Source: Citrobacter sp. Res13-Sevr-PEB04-36
GTDB taxonomy: Bacteria; Pseudomonadota; Gammaproteobacteria; Enterobacterales; Enterobacteriaceae
Direction of reading: 5' to 3'
DNA length: 64,000 nt
NCBI RefSeq assembly: GCF_015672735.1
Contig: NZ_JADABY010000063.1
Location: forward strand, 16,314-80,313
Position 1 is the stretch's first letter. Each line of letters starts with the position of its first letter. Positions 22,135 through 33,974 of this stretch are shown here, one piece after another. The notes under the pieces are model-generated. The model was not told the origin of the DNA. It did no database searches and saw only the letters and a list, made by a program, of their open reading frames with translations. Position numbers and translations under genes: made by a program.

Positions 22135-22697
22135 AATAGCCGGACATCCACGGCATCCATACCGGCTGCACGCGCGGCTTGCAGGCCGAAGTCAGCATCT
22201 TCGAATACTACACATTGAGCCGGAGCAACCCCCATACGCTCGGCACACAGCAAAAACGTGTCTGGCGCGGGCTTATGTCGTTGTACGTGGTCAGCAGCGA
22301 CGACGGCATCAAAATAGTGACGTAGCCCCAAATGAACAAGCAGCGCCTCTGCAATGGCGCTTTCGCTCCCGGTGCCAACCGACATTGGCCGACGACCATG
22401 CCAGGCTTTCACGACATCAACCAGCGGTAGTGGCTGAACGCTATCCAGCAGCATGCTTTTAACGCTGTCGGTTTTTTCGCGCGCCAGCGCATGGGGATCG
22501 AGATCGGCATGATTCAGTTCAATGACCGACTGTGCAATACGCCACGTTGGGGAACCGTTGAGTGCGACCATGGCCTGCTCGTCAAAACGGAGTCCATAGC
22601 GCCCTAATACCTCATGCCACGCTTTACGATGCGTTGGCTCGGTATCGAGAATGGTGCCATCCATATCAAAAATCAAACCCGCATAACGTTCGTACAT
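22131..22697 (-). CDS. yqaB: HAD-family sugar phosphatase YqaB (fructose-1-phosphatase)
   Basis: The 188-residue protein has HAD motif I DMDGTILDTEP (Asp11, Asp13), motif II around SVGTGSESA, and motif IV VFEDADFGLQAARAAGMD. E. coli YqaB dephosphorylates fructose-1-phosphate and 6-phosphogluconate. Length and sequence match that protein. It is the first gene of a yqaBA pair, downstream of the tRNA array in the same direction. Confidence 0.94.
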   Translation of the reverse strand: MYERYAGLIFDMDGTILDTEPTHRKAWHEVLGRYGLRFDEQAMVALNGSPTWRIAQSVIELNHADLDPHALAREKTDSVKSMLLDSVQPLPLVDVVKAWHGRRPMSVGTGSESAIAEALLVHLGLRHYFDAVVAADHVQRHKPAPDTFLLCAERMGVAPAQCVVFEDADFGLQAARAAGMDAVDVRLL

Positions 22698-22867
22698 TGT
22701 CTTCTCACAAGCCGAATGACCAGACGTTACTTTATCGTAATTGATTGATTTTGTCGCTGACAGCGAATTAAGGATTGTCTTAGGAGTTTGATTCAGAAAA
22801 AGAGAGATGGTGCTGGGGATTATTTCGTAGACTATGCGATGAAAATTAGCGGTTATTCAGGAGAAGA

Positions 22868-22998
22868 TGGTGCATCCGGGGGGATTACTCACTGGCGTTC
22901 GCCCTACGGGCCGTTGCTAAAGCAACGTTATCCTCCCTGGTGCTTGCGATTATCTCGCAGACCATGAAACAACGGTTTAACTGTTATTTCCGAGAAGA
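22868..22998 (-). ncRNA. rtT-like spacer ending in a tRNA-Arg 3' fragment (unit 1)
   Basis: The spacer after the last tRNA-Arg ends with a 19-nt copy of the tRNA 3' end (22868-22886, one mismatch). It contains a GTTGCTAAAGCAAC hairpin and complementary GGAT/ATCC arms. The pattern resembles the rtT RNA spacers of the E. coli tyrT operon. Function unknown. Confidence 0.5.
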
Positions 22999-23075
22999 TG
23001 GTGCATCCGGGAGGATTCGAACCTCCGACCGCTCGGTTCGTAGCCGAGTACTCTATCCAGCTGAGCTACGGATGC
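22999..23075 (-). tRNA. tRNA-Arg (ACG), copy 1
   Basis: A 77-nt tRNA with encoded CCA end, 7-bp acceptor stem GCATCCG/CGGATGC, anticodon ACG and TTCGAAT T-loop. It is identical to the other three copies and to the E. coli argV-type tRNA. Confidence 0.97.
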
Positions 23076-23137
23076 ATCAGGGAACTTATTTTACTGCCGA
23101 TATTGATATCACTATAAAAGCAACATCAAGTAAGAGA

Positions 23138-23269
23138 TGGTGCATCCGGGAGGATTACTCGGCTGCGCCTCGCCCTACGGGTCGTTGCTAAAGCAACGCT
23201 ATCCTCCCTGGTGCTTGCGATTATCTCGCAGACCATGAAACAACGGTTTAACTGTTATCTCGGAGAAGA
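23138..23269 (-). ncRNA. rtT-like spacer ending in a tRNA-Arg 3' fragment (unit 2)
   Basis: Nearly the same as unit 1, at a 270-bp offset. The 19-nt tRNA 3' fragment at 23138-23156 is exact. GGGAGGAT near this end can pair with ATCCTCCC inside the spacer, closing a structured RNA of about 130 nt. Confidence 0.55.
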
Positions 23270-23346
23270 TGGTGCATCCGGGAGGATTCGAACCTCCGAC
23301 CGCTCGGTTCGTAGCCGAGTACTCTATCCAGCTGAGCTACGGATGC
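23270..23346 (-). tRNA. tRNA-Arg (ACG), copy 2
   Basis: A 77-nt tRNA identical to copy 1, exactly 271 bp from it. Confidence 0.97.
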
Positions 23347-23408
23347 ATCAGGGAACTTATTTTACTGCCGATATTGATATCACTATAAAAGCAACATCAA
23401 GTAAGAGA

Positions 23409-23540
23409 TGGTGCATCCGGGAGGATTACTCGGCTGCGCCTTGCCCTGCGGGCCGTTGCTGAAGCAACGTTATCCTCCCTGGTACTCGCGATTATCTCGC
23501 ATACCATGAAACAACAGTTTTGCTGTTATCTCGGAGAAGA
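23409..23540 (-). ncRNA. rtT-like spacer ending in a tRNA-Arg 3' fragment (unit 3)
   Basis: Same architecture as units 1 and 2, with the exact 19-nt tRNA 3' fragment at 23409-23427 and a few base changes in the loop region. Confidence 0.55.
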
Positions 23541-23617
23541 TGGTGCATCCGGGAGGATTCGAACCTCCGACCGCTCGGTTCGTAGCCGAGTACTCTATCC
23601 AGCTGAGCTACGGATGC
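23541..23617 (-). tRNA. tRNA-Arg (ACG), copy 3
   Basis: A 77-nt tRNA identical to copies 1 and 2, 271 bp from copy 2. Confidence 0.97.
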
Positions 23618-23677
23618 ATCAGGGAAACTTACTTTACTGCAGAGTTGATATCGCTGCTAAAGCAATATCGGATAATA

Positions 23678-23754
23678 TGGTGCATCCGGGAGGATTCGAA
23701 CCTCCGACCGCTCGGTTCGTAGCCGAGTACTCTATCCAGCTGAGCTACGGATGC
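23678..23754 (-). tRNA. tRNA-Arg (ACG), copy 4
   Basis: A 77-nt tRNA identical to the others. It is separated from copy 3 by only 60 bp, without an rtT-like spacer, and from tRNA-Ser by 3 bp. Confidence 0.97.
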
Positions 23755-23757
23755 AAA

Positions 23758-23850
23758 TGGCGGTGAGGCGGGGATTCGAACCCCGGATGCAGCTTTTGAC
23801 CGCATACTCCCTTAGCAGGGGAGCGCCTTCAGCCTCTCGGCCACCTCACC
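23758..23850 (-). tRNA. serV: tRNA-Ser (GCU)
   Basis: A 93-nt class II tRNA with a long variable arm, anticodon GCT (in CCTGCTAAG), acceptor stem GGTGAGG/CCTCACC and encoded GCCA end. It is the first gene of the tRNA operon, as serV is in E. coli. Confidence 0.96.
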
Positions 23851-23913
23851 AACAACGCCTCTTGCGAGTGCTTCGAAGAACTTGTTTCTGCTCATCGTCG
23901 CTGCGTGGCGCAC

Positions 23914-23941
23914 ATATTACTTTCTGGGACTTATAAGTCAA
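23914..23941 (-). promoter_or_regulatory. stable-RNA promoter of the serV-arg tRNA operon
   Basis: On the minus strand TTGACT and TAATAT are spaced by 16 bp and followed by the GC-rich discriminator GTGCGCC. Such a discriminator is typical of promoters under stringent control. Confidence 0.8.
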
Positions 23942-24197
23942 ACAATTTTTCCAGTGCTTTTATCGTTTGCACATTTCACGCGCAATTAGTCTGCAAAAAC
24001 AGCAAAAAGAGTGTTTTATCAACAGATAAATTGGCGTTTTCTCGGGGGGAGGGGCAAACAGAATAATCACCAAAAAAGTAAAAAGGGACGCGCTGCGGTG
24101 AACACAGAGAGAAATCAGACGAACAAAGGAGGAATCAGGAGGTAAAGCGAAAAGGAAAAGTAACAGAAGTAAGAAAAGAGTGGCGCTAAATCAGGTT

Positions 24198-24222
24198 GCG
24201 CCTCACCAGAAAGGTGAGACGC
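24198..24222 (-). terminator. hairpin after csrA
   Basis: GCG-CTCACC pairs with GGTGAG-CGC (10-bp stem, one mismatch) immediately after the csrA stop codon. It lacks a T-run, so termination is uncertain. Confidence 0.45.
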
Positions 24223-24229
24223 GAAAACC

Positions 24230-24415
24230 TTAGTAACTGGACTGCTGCGATTTTTCAGCCTGGATACGCTGGTAGATCTCTTCCCGATGGACAGAAACTT
24301 CTTTCGGGGCGTTTACGCCAATGCGTACCTGGTTGCCCTTCACCCCTAAAACTGTCACGGTGACCTCATCGCCAATCATGAGGGTTTCACCAACTCGACG
24401 AGTCAGAATCAGCAT
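24230..24415 (-). CDS. csrA: carbon storage regulator CsrA
   Basis: CsrA is an RNA-binding dimer that controls translation and stability of many mRNAs (glycogen, biofilm, motility) by binding GGA motifs; CsrB/C sRNAs sequester it. The 61-residue product is full length, with the RNA-binding residues in [12 protein letters not shown] and [10 protein letters not shown]. The start has GGAG-type sequence (AAGGAGCAAAG) upstream, itself a possible autoregulatory site. It lies between alaS and the tRNA operon, as in E. coli. Confidence 0.97.
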
Positions 24416-24608
24416 TCTTTGCTCCTTGAAAGATTAAAAGAGTCGGGTCTCTCTGTATCCCGGCATTATCCATCATATAACGCCAAAAAGTAAGCGATGA
24501 CAAACACCTAAGTGTAAGCAGTCACGGCATCACATTCTGTTAAACCTAAGTTTAGCCGATATACACAACTTCAACCTGACTTTATCGTTGTCGATAGCGT
24601 TGATGCAA

Positions 24609-24634
24609 ACGCTGCGGATTGAAGTCCGCAGCGT
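24609..24634 (-). terminator. hairpin after alaS
   Basis: A perfect 10-bp stem ACGCTGCGGA/TCCGCAGCGT with a 6-base loop lies 20 bases after the alaS stop codon and is followed on the minus strand by TTTGC. Confidence 0.6.
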
Positions 24635-24653
24635 CGACTTACGCTTATAATTA

Positions 24654-27281
24654 TTACAGTTTTGCGCTGACCCAGCCTTTCACACTGGCTAACGCTGCAG
24701 GCAGAGCTGCGGCATCCGTACCACCGGCTTGCGCCATGTCCGGACGTCCACCACCCTTACCGCCTACCTGCTGAGCGACCATACCAATCAGTTCCCCTGC
24801 TTTCACACGGTCAGTCACATCCTTAGACACGCCCGCAATCAGAGAAACCTTACCTTCAACTACCGTTGCCAGTACGATAACGGTAGACCCCAGCTGATTT
24901 TTCAGATCATCAACCATGGTACGCAGCATTTTAGGTTCAACATCGGTCAGTTCGCTGACCAGCAGTTTCACCCCGTTAATATCAACCGCTTTGCTGGAAA
25001 GATTTGCACTCTCCTGCACGGCAGCCTGTTCCTTCAATTGCTGCAATTCTTTCTCGAGCTGACGCGTACGCTCCAGTACAGAACGTACTTTGTCACCGAT
25101 ATTCTGGCTATCACCTTTCAACAGATGCGCTATCTCGCTTAAACGGTCGCTCTCAGCATGCACAGTATTGATAGCACCTTCACCGGTTACGGCTTCGATA
25201 CGACGCACGCCCGCGGCAGTACCGGACTCAGAGATGATGCGGAACAGGCCGATATCACCGGTACGGCTGGCGTGAGTACCACCACACAGTTCGGTAGAGA
25301 AATCGCCCATGCTCAGCACGCGCACGTGGTCATCATATTTCTCGCCAAACAGCGCCATTGCGCCTTTGGCTTTCGCCGCGTCGAGATCCATGATGTTGGT
25401 TTCAATCGGCAGGTTGCGACGAATTTGCGCATTCACCAGATCTTCAACAGCACGAATTTCAGCCGGTTTCATCGCTTCGGTATGAGAGAAGTCGAAACGC
25501 AGAATTTTGTCATTAACCAGCGAGCCTTTCTGTGCCACGTGAGTGCCCAGAACCTGACGCAGCGCCGCATGCATCAGGTGCGTTGCGGAGTGATTTAAAC
25601 GAATACGAGCACGACGCGCTTCGTCTACGTCAGCCTGTACGGCGTCGCCCACTTTCAGAGAACCCGCAGACAGTTTGCCGATGTGACCAATCGCCTGGCC
25701 ATATTTTTGCGTATCGCTAACCGCAAACGCAAAGCCCGCACCTTTCAGTTCGCCTTTATCACCAACCTGACCGCCGGATTCCGCATAGAACGGCGTCTGG
25801 TCAAGGACGACAACAGCTTCCTGGCCTGCATTAATTGCGTCTACCGCTTTACCATCTACAAACAGCGCGGTGACTTTACCGTTCAGTTCCAGATGCTCAT
25901 AGCCTTTAAATTCAGAGGCACCCTCAACGCGAATCATCGCATTGTAGTCGGCGCCAAAACCGCTGGCTTCACGCGCGCGACGGCGCTGTTCTTCCATTGC
26001 GGCTTCAAAGCCCGCTTCGTCAACCTTGATGTTGCGCTCACGGCAAACGTCTGCCGTCAGGTCAACCGGGAAGCCATAGGTGTCATACAGGCGGAAGGCG
26101 GTTTCGCCATCCAGCGTATCGCCAGACAGTTTTGCCAGTTCTTCATCCAGCAGAGCCAGACCACGCTCCAGCGTGCGGGCAAACTGCTCTTCTTCGGTCT
26201 TCAGAACCTGCTCAACCAGCGCCTGCTGACGCTTCAGTTCTTCACCTGCAGAGCCCATCACCTCGACCAACGGCCCCACCAGCTTGTAGAAGAAGGTGTC
26301 TTTCGCGCCCAACATGTTGCCATGGCGCACCGCACGACGAATGATACGACGCAGCACATAGCCACGGTTTTCATTCGACGGCACAACGCCATCGGCAATC
26401 AGGAATGCACAAGAGCGGATATGGTCGGCAATCACGCGCAGTGATTTGTTGCTCAGATCGGTAGCACCGGTGACTTTCGCCACGGCTTCAATCAGCGCGC
26501 GGAACAGGTCAATATCGTAGTTGGAGTTAACGTGTTGCAACACGGCTGCAATACGCTCCAGACCCATACCGGTATCTACGGACGGCTTCGGCAGCGGTTC
26601 CATAGTGCCGTCAGCCTGGCGGTTAAACTGCATGAAGACGATGTTCCAGATCTCAATGTAGCGATCGCCATCTTCTTCTGCGCTTCCCGGAGGGCCACCC
26701 CAAATATGGTCGCCGTGGTCGTAGAAAATTTCGGTGCACGGACCGCAAGGACCGGTGTCACCCATCTGCCAGAAGTTGTCGGAAGCATAAGCCGCACCTT
26801 TGTTATCACCAATACGGATGATACGTTCGCGCGGAATACCGACTTCTTTCTCCCAGATTTCAAAGGCTTCATCGTCGGTTTCGTAAACAGTTACCCACAG
26901 ACGCTCTTTCGGCAGGGCAAACCAGTTTTCACCGGTCAGCAGCTCCCATGCATACTGAATGGCGTCGTGTTTGAAGTAGTCGCCGAAGCTGAAGTTACCC
27001 AGCATTTCGAAGAAAGTATGGTGACGTGCAGTGTAACCGACGTTTTCCAGATCGTTGTGTTTACCGCCCGCACGTACGCAACGCTGCGAGGTGGTTGCGC
27101 GGGAATAATTACGCTTGTCGAGACCAAGGAAAACATCCTTGAACTGGTTCATCCCGGCGTTGGTAAACAACAAAGTAGGGTCATTGTTTGGGACCAGGGA
27201 GCTGCTGGCAACTACCTGATGTCCTTTACTGTGGAAAAAATCGAGAAACGCCTGACGGATCTCAGCGGTGCTCTTGCTCAT
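24654..27281 (-). CDS. alaS: alanyl-tRNA synthetase AlaS
   Basis: AlaS charges tRNA-Ala and edits mischarged Ser/Gly. The 875-residue protein has the class II catalytic core at the N-terminus ([20 protein letters not shown]), the editing-domain zinc motif HSATHLMH with the later [13 protein letters not shown], and a C-terminal C-Ala domain ending VSAKL. Length agrees with E. coli AlaS (876). It is preceded by recX (128-bp gap) and followed by csrA in the same orientation. Confidence 0.97.
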   Translation of the reverse strand: MSKSTAEIRQAFLDFFHSKGHQVVASSSLVPNNDPTLLFTNAGMNQFKDVFLGLDKRNYSRATTSQRCVRAGGKHNDLENVGYTARHHTFFEMLGNFSFGDYFKHDAIQYAWELLTGENWFALPKERLWVTVYETDDEAFEIWEKEVGIPRERIIRIGDNKGAAYASDNFWQMGDTGPCGPCTEIFYDHGDHIWGGPPGSAEEDGDRYIEIWNIVFMQFNRQADGTMEPLPKPSVDTGMGLERIAAVLQHVNSNYDIDLFRALIEAVAKVTGATDLSNKSLRVIADHIRSCAFLIADGVVPSNENRGYVLRRIIRRAVRHGNMLGAKDTFFYKLVGPLVEVMGSAGEELKRQQALVEQVLKTEEEQFARTLERGLALLDEELAKLSGDTLDGETAFRLYDTYGFPVDLTADVCRERNIKVDEAGFEAAMEEQRRRAREASGFGADYNAMIRVEGASEFKGYEHLELNGKVTALFVDGKAVDAINAGQEAVVVLDQTPFYAESGGQVGDKGELKGAGFAFAVSDTQKYGQAIGHIGKLSAGSLKVGDAVQADVDEARRARIRLNHSATHLMHAALRQVLGTHVAQKGSLVNDKILRFDFSHTEAMKPAEIRAVEDLVNAQIRRNLPIETNIMDLDAAKAKGAMALFGEKYDDHVRVLSMGDFSTELCGGTHASRTGDIGLFRIISESGTAAGVRRIEAVTGEGAINTVHAESDRLSEIAHLLKGDSQNIGDKVRSVLERTRQLEKELQQLKEQAAVQESANLSSKAVDINGVKLLVSELTDVEPKMLRTMVDDLKNQLGSTVIVLATVVEGKVSLIAGVSKDVTDRVKAGELIGMVAQQVGGKGGGRPDMAQAGGTDAAALPAALASVKGWVSAKL

Positions 27282-27409
27282 AATTATCCTGAAGAAATCA
27301 AGCTAACGAAATGTCATCACCAGCATAGGCACGTAAACGGCGCCGCTGGCAATCGAAAAGTGGGAATAAGATAAGTTTTCTTTGCGGGGAAGTAAAATCC
27401 CGTATGCGC

Positions 27410-27910
27410 TCAATCGTCAAAATTTCGCCATACTGCCTGAATATCTTCCATCAGATAGCCGCGATAGAGCAAAAAACGCTGGACCTTAACCTTTTCTGAA
27501 AAATCCACCGGCAAGGGTTCACCATATTTTCTGATGGCCTGCTCTCGCGTCAGCCTCGCCCAGTCAATCTCACATTCACGCATAGCGCGTTCAATGACTT
27601 CGCGGGAAATACCTTTTTGTCCCAACTCCTGACGCACGCGGGCGGGTCCATAGCCTTTGCGGCTACGGCTGGCGATAAATTGCTGAACGAAACGGTCGTC
27701 ATCCAGGTAGCGGCTTTCTATACACCAAGCGATAACCTTATCGTAATCCTCCGGCGTAGCATCAATTTCTTCCGGTCCATTTTTTCCCATCACCGGAGCT
27801 GCCAGTTTGCGTCGCAGTTCCTGCTCACTGTGATCGCGCATGGCAAGAATACGCGCGGCACGGTCAAGCAGACGGGAATACGCGGATCGACGAGGCGTTG
27901 AATCTGTCAT
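27410..27910 (-). CDS. recX: recombination regulator RecX
   Basis: RecX caps RecA filaments and inhibits RecA. The 166-residue protein has the RecX repeats of three-helix units, with [29 protein letters not shown] at the centre and [25 protein letters not shown] near the end. It equals the E. coli length. It is expressed at low level by read-through of the recA terminator, which lies directly upstream here. Confidence 0.95.
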   Translation of the reverse strand: MTDSTPRRSAYSRLLDRAARILAMRDHSEQELRRKLAAPVMGKNGPEEIDATPEDYDKVIAWCIESRYLDDDRFVQQFIASRSRKGYGPARVRQELGQKGISREVIERAMRECEIDWARLTREQAIRKYGEPLPVDFSEKVKVQRFLLYRGYLMEDIQAVWRNFDD

Positions 27911-27929
27911 TGTGAACCTTCAGAAATGG

Positions 27930-27959
27930 AAAAGGGCCGCATCATATGCAGCCCTTTTT
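27930..27959 (-). terminator. recA terminator (attenuates recX)
   Basis: AAAAAGGGC-GCAT pairs with ATGC-GCCCTTTT, with one mismatch and a 3-base loop, between recA and recX. It gives a U-run on the minus strand. Confidence 0.82.
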
Positions 27960-27978
27960 ATACGATGAAACCAGATTA

Positions 27979-29046
<1,068 letters not shown>

Positions 29047-29115
29047 TTACTCCTGTCATGCCACTCTCGGAGTGAACCGCGAATAGTGAAAGATGATGTT
29101 CTGTTGATGCGATTA

Positions 29116-29135
29116 TACTGTATGCTCATACAGTA
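29116..29135 (-). promoter_or_regulatory. LexA (SOS) box of recA
   Basis: TACTGTATGCTCATACAGTA is a perfect palindromic SOS box, located between the stop codon of pncC (29136) and recA. It overlaps the recA promoter region. Confidence 0.95.
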
Positions 29136-29633
29136 TCAAGTATTTTGTAGAAATTGTTGCCACAGGGTCTGTAACGCATAAGTGGTCGCCTGCCTACGCA
29201 CCGCGTCGCGGTCGCCATTGAAGCATTCCCGGCGCGTGATCCCCTCACCGCTTACGCTGGCAAAGGCAAACCATACTGTCCCGACCGGCTTGTCTTCGCT
29301 GCCACCGTCCGGCCCTGCGATACCGCTAATAGAAACGGCAAAATCAGCGCGGGCCGCTTTTAGCGCGCCAATCGCCATTTCGACAACCACCGGTTCACTT
29401 ACTGCCCCGTGCTGTACCAGCGTCTCTTCTCGCACGCCGATCATCTGCGACTTGGCTTCGTTACTGTAGGTCACAAATCCGCGCTCAAACCAGGCGGAAC
29501 TGCCGGCGATATCCGTAATGGCTTTCGCTACCCAACCGCCGGTACAGGACTCTGCGGTGGTCATCGTCGCGCCGCGCGCTTTCAATGCCAACCCAACCTG
29601 TTCACTTAACTGCATCAGTTCACTGTCGGTCAT
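29136..29633 (-). CDS. pncC: NMN amidohydrolase PncC
   Basis: PncC (YgaD, CinA C-terminal family) deamidates nicotinamide mononucleotide to nicotinic acid mononucleotide in the pyridine nucleotide cycle. The 165-residue protein has the family motifs TTAESCTGGWVAKAITDIAGSS and SISGIAGPDGGSEDKPVGTVW. The length equals the E. coli protein. Its stop codon abuts the recA LexA box. Confidence 0.95.
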   Translation of the reverse strand: MTDSELMQLSEQVGLALKARGATMTTAESCTGGWVAKAITDIAGSSAWFERGFVTYSNEAKSQMIGVREETLVQHGAVSEPVVVEMAIGALKAARADFAVSISGIAGPDGGSEDKPVGTVWFAFASVSGEGITRRECFNGDRDAVRRQATTYALQTLWQQFLQNT

Positions 29634-29783
29634 TTCAGCCTCTGTCAGTTAAAAAAATATGCCGGACAAGATAGCACTTTCACGACAAAGATGGGGATGA
29701 GGAGAACATTTTACGAGGGGGATTCAGAAAATAGATGAACCACATTAAAAATAGTGCCAGATGGCGATGCCTGGACGTCTTAT

Positions 29784-29816
29784 CCGGTCTACAAGAGATA
29801 TCCTCCTGTAGACCGG
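29784..29816. terminator. long hairpin after mltB
   Basis: CCGGTCTACA (29784-29793) pairs perfectly with TGTAGACCGG (29807-29816) over a 13-base loop. The flank GATGGCGATGCC...TTATCCGG looks REP-derived. It lies just after the mltB stop codon but lacks a T-run. Confidence 0.5.
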
Positions 29817-29826
29817 TAGCGAATAA

Positions 29827-30906
29827 TTACTGTACGCGCGCCAGCGCTACCGCCTGACCTAACTGCCAGACAGCCATCGCGTAATGCGTGCTGTGGTTAT
29901 AGCGGGTAATGGTGTAGAAATTCGGCAGCCCGTACCAGTATTGATAACCGGTGCCAATATCCAGACGCAGCAGGCTGGCCTGCTGATGGTTACCCAGCGA
30001 CTGCTGTGGCGTCAGACCTGCGGCCGCAAGCTGAGAAATGCTGTACTGGGTTTTAAACCCGTTAGCCAGCCCTGGCGCCTGGCCATTTGCCGGCACCGCC
30101 ACCGTATCGCCTTTCACCCAACCGTGGCCTTTAAAGTAGTTTGCTACGCTACCGATGGCATCCTCCGGATCCCACAAGTTAATGTGTCCATCGCCATTGA
30201 AATCAACCGCATATTCTTTGTAAGAGGACGGCATAAACTGCCCGTAGCCCATTGCTCCGGCGAAGGAGCCTTTCAGGTCCAGCGGGTCATCGCTTTCATC
30301 CCGAGCCATTAGCAGGAAGGTTTCCAGCTCGCCGGAGAAGTATTCCGCCCGACGCGGATAGTTAAACGACAGCGTCGCCAGCGCATCCAGAATACGCGTT
30401 TTGCCCATCACACGACCCCAGCGGGTTTCGACACCGATAATGCCGACAATAATTTCCGGTGGTACACCGTAGACCTGCCATGCGCGCTTCAGCGCATCTT
30501 CATGCTGGTTCCAGAACGCCACACCATTTTGCACGTTATCCGGCGTGATGAACTGCTTGCGATAGCGCAGCCATGCACCGTTAGGCCCGGCTGGCGGCTG
30601 CGTTGTCGGTGCCTGACGGTCCATCAAGCGCAGAACATAGTCCAGACGTTTGGCCTGCGACAGGATCTCCTGCAACTGCTGACGGTCAAAGCCGTGCTTG
30701 CTCACCATTTTATCGATGAACTGCTGCGCATTCGGATTATTGGCGAAGTCGCCGCCCGACAGCATGACGTTGTGTTGCGGCTCAAGCAGGAAGCCGCCAG
30801 AAGGCGTACCCGTTGTCGTTTGAGTCTCTGAAGGTTTTGGTTTGCTACTACAGGCAGCAAGCAACACACAAAGGGGAAGTAATGCTACATAACGACGCTT
30901 GAACAT
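29827..30906 (-). CDS. mltB: membrane-bound lytic murein transglycosylase B
   Basis: MltB is an outer-membrane lipoprotein that cleaves the glycan strand of peptidoglycan to 1,6-anhydromuropeptides. The 359-residue precursor has a lipoprotein signal peptide with lipobox LLAAC (Cys19), the catalytic glutamate in GVETRWGR (about Glu160) and the C-terminal WQLGQAVALARVQ. The frame is open 36 codons further upstream, but the start at MFKRRYVALLPL gives the E. coli N-terminus. It diverges from the srl operon. Confidence 0.95.
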   Translation of the reverse strand: MFKRRYVALLPLCVLLAACSSKPKPSETQTTTGTPSGGFLLEPQHNVMLSGGDFANNPNAQQFIDKMVSKHGFDRQQLQEILSQAKRLDYVLRLMDRQAPTTQPPAGPNGAWLRYRKQFITPDNVQNGVAFWNQHEDALKRAWQVYGVPPEIIVGIIGVETRWGRVMGKTRILDALATLSFNYPRRAEYFSGELETFLLMARDESDDPLDLKGSFAGAMGYGQFMPSSYKEYAVDFNGDGHINLWDPEDAIGSVANYFKGHGWVKGDTVAVPANGQAPGLANGFKTQYSISQLAAAGLTPQQSLGNHQQASLLRLDIGTGYQYWYGLPNFYTITRYNHSTHYAMAVWQLGQAVALARVQ

Positions 30907-31050
30907 GAGACATCCATTAAACAGATTCAGCCAGAGAGAAGTATGGTAAAGCATCCACCGCCACACAAGGAAGCGGTAGTCGCCCTCCTTCGCAGAATTT
31001 ACTTCCCCTTTCATCGTTTACCACCCCATTTGCGATCTCTCACGCATTAA

Positions 31051-31128
31051 CTTTCAAATTAAAATATTTATCTTTCATTTTGCGATCAAAATAACACTTT
31101 AAAACCTTTCATTGTGATTAAAATAAAC
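31051..31128 (+). promoter_or_regulatory. srl operon control region: CRP-like sites and direct repeats
   Basis: TGCGA-N6-TAACA (31081-31096) matches the CRP site of the E. coli srl promoter, and TGTGA-N6-TAAAC (31113-31128) is a weaker second one. CTTTCA followed by AAAATA recurs at 31051, 31072 and 31106; these direct repeats could be SrlR or GutM targets (inference). Confidence 0.55.
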
Positions 31129-31138
31129 CACGTTCTAG

Positions 31139-32700
<1,562 letters not shown>

Positions 32701-32713
32701 GAGGCTCTCAAAG

Positions 32714-33076
32714 ATGACCGTGATCTATCAAACCACCATCACCCGCATTGGTCAGAGCGCCCCGGATGCACTCTGTGACCAGATGCTGATTACCTTTCGT
32801 GAAGGCGCGCCTGCGGATATCGAAGAGTTTTGCTTCATCCACTGCCACGGCGAGCTTAATGGCGTTCTGCAGGCAGGCATTCAGTTTGAGCTGGGCCAGC
32901 ATCGCTACCCGGTCACCGCCGTCGGAAGCGTGGCAGAACTGAATTTGCGTGAACTGGGGCATATCACCTTGCGCTTCGATGGACAGAGCGAGGCAGAGTT
33001 TCCTGGCACCGTACACGTTGCGGGGCCGGTACCGGACGCCATCGCGCCGGGCTGTATTTTGAAATTTATTGCTTAA
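32714..33076 (+). CDS. srlB: sorbitol PTS EIIA component SrlB
   Basis: SrlB is the soluble EIIA that passes phosphate from HPr to SrlE. The 120-residue protein contains the phosphorylation region FIHCHGEL (His43/His45) and the C-terminal GPVPDAIAPGCILKF motif. The start at 32714 is chosen from the E. coli N-terminus MTVIYQTTITRIG; an upstream in-frame start would lie inside srlE. srlD follows after 17 bases. Confidence 0.95.
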   Translation: MTVIYQTTITRIGQSAPDALCDQMLITFREGAPADIEEFCFIHCHGELNGVLQAGIQFELGQHRYPVTAVGSVAELNLRELGHITLRFDGQSEAEFPGTVHVAGPVPDAIAPGCILKFIA

Positions 33077-33093
33077 GCGTAAAGGAGAGAAAA

Positions 33094-33873
33094 ATGAATC
33101 AAGTTGCCGTTGTCATTGGTGGAGGCCAGACCCTGGGGGCATTCCTTTGCCGTGGGCTTGCGACAGAAGGATACCGCGTTGCGGTCGTCGATATTCAAAG
33201 CGATAAAGCGGCGAATGTGGCGCAGGAAATTAATGCCGAGTTTGGGGAAGGAACTGCTTACGGCTTTGGCGCTGACGCCACCAGCGAACAGAGCGTGCTG
33301 GCACTATCACGTGGGGTAGATGAGATATTCGGTCGCGCTGACCTGCTGGTTTACAGTGCGGGTATCGCCAAAGCAGCGTTTATCAGCGACTTTGAACTCG
33401 GGGATTTCGACCGCTCGCTGCAGGTGAATCTGGTCGGTTATTTCCTCTGTGCGCGTGAATTCTCGCGCCTGATGATCCGCGACGGCATTAAGGGACGCAT
33501 TATCCAGATCAACTCAAAATCCGGCAAAGTGGGTAGCAAACACAACTCGGGCTACAGCGCGGCAAAATTCGGCGGCGTGGGCTTAACCCAGTCTCTGGCA
33601 CTGGATCTGGCGGAATACGGGATTACCGTACATTCGTTAATGCTTGGCAATCTGCTGAAATCGCCGATGTTCCAGTCGTTGCTGCCGCAATATGCCACCA
33701 AGCTTGGCCTTAAGCCGGATGAAGTAGAACAGTATTACGTGGATAAAGTCCCACTCAAGCGCGGCTGTGATTATCAGGATGTGCTGGACATGTTGTTGTT
33801 CTATGCCAGCCCGAAAGCGTCTTACTGCACCGGACAATCGATTAACGTCACCGGCGGTCAGGTGATGTTCTAA
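33094..33873 (+). CDS. srlD: sorbitol-6-phosphate 2-dehydrogenase SrlD
   Basis: SrlD oxidises sorbitol-6-phosphate to fructose-6-phosphate with NAD+. The 259-residue short-chain dehydrogenase has the Gly-rich nucleotide motif GGGQTLGAFL near residue 9, the N-A-G-type segment VYSAGIAK, and the catalytic S and Y-x3-K in QINSKSGKVGSKHNSGYSAAK. AAAGGAGAG precedes the start. A two-unit REP element separates it from gutM. Confidence 0.96.
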   Translation: MNQVAVVIGGGQTLGAFLCRGLATEGYRVAVVDIQSDKAANVAQEINAEFGEGTAYGFGADATSEQSVLALSRGVDEIFGRADLLVYSAGIAKAAFISDFELGDFDRSLQVNLVGYFLCAREFSRLMIRDGIKGRIIQINSKSGKVGSKHNSGYSAAKFGGVGLTQSLALDLAEYGITVHSLMLGNLLKSPMFQSLLPQYATKLGLKPDEVEQYYVDKVPLKRGCDYQDVLDMLLFYASPKASYCTGQSINVTGGQVMF

Positions 33874-33881
33874 TGTTGAAT

Positions 33882-33954
33882 TGCCGGATGGCGGTTTCAC
33901 CTTATCCGGCCTACGCCCTCCCTGTAGGCCGGGTAAGCGCAGCGCCACCCGGCA
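33882..33954. repeat. BIME: two REP units between srlD and gutM
   Basis: TTGCCGGATGGCGG...CTTATCCGGCCTAC and GTAGGCCGGGTAAGCGCAGC...CACCCGGCA are two REP palindromes in opposite orientation inside the srl operon. Confidence 0.85.
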
Positions 33955-33974
33955 TATAATCAAGGAGCAATAAT

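Larger units (their letters stand above)
23851..24229. other. intergenic region upstream of the tRNA operon, downstream of csrA
   Basis: This 379-bp gap holds the tRNA promoter (23914-23941) and, near its right end, a hairpin following csrA. The middle (about 24000-24180) is purine-rich and shows no gene. Confidence 0.6.

Noticed and set aside
22868..23757. Regular repeats that could suggest a CRISPR array, and short open frames across them
   Set aside because: The repeats are tRNA-Arg genes and tRNA 3' fragments at 271-bp spacing; the short frames translate tRNA sequence.
30907..31014. 36-codon N-terminal extension of mltB
   Set aside because: It would place a non-signal sequence before the lipoprotein signal peptide; the lipobox at Cys19 fits only the shorter start.
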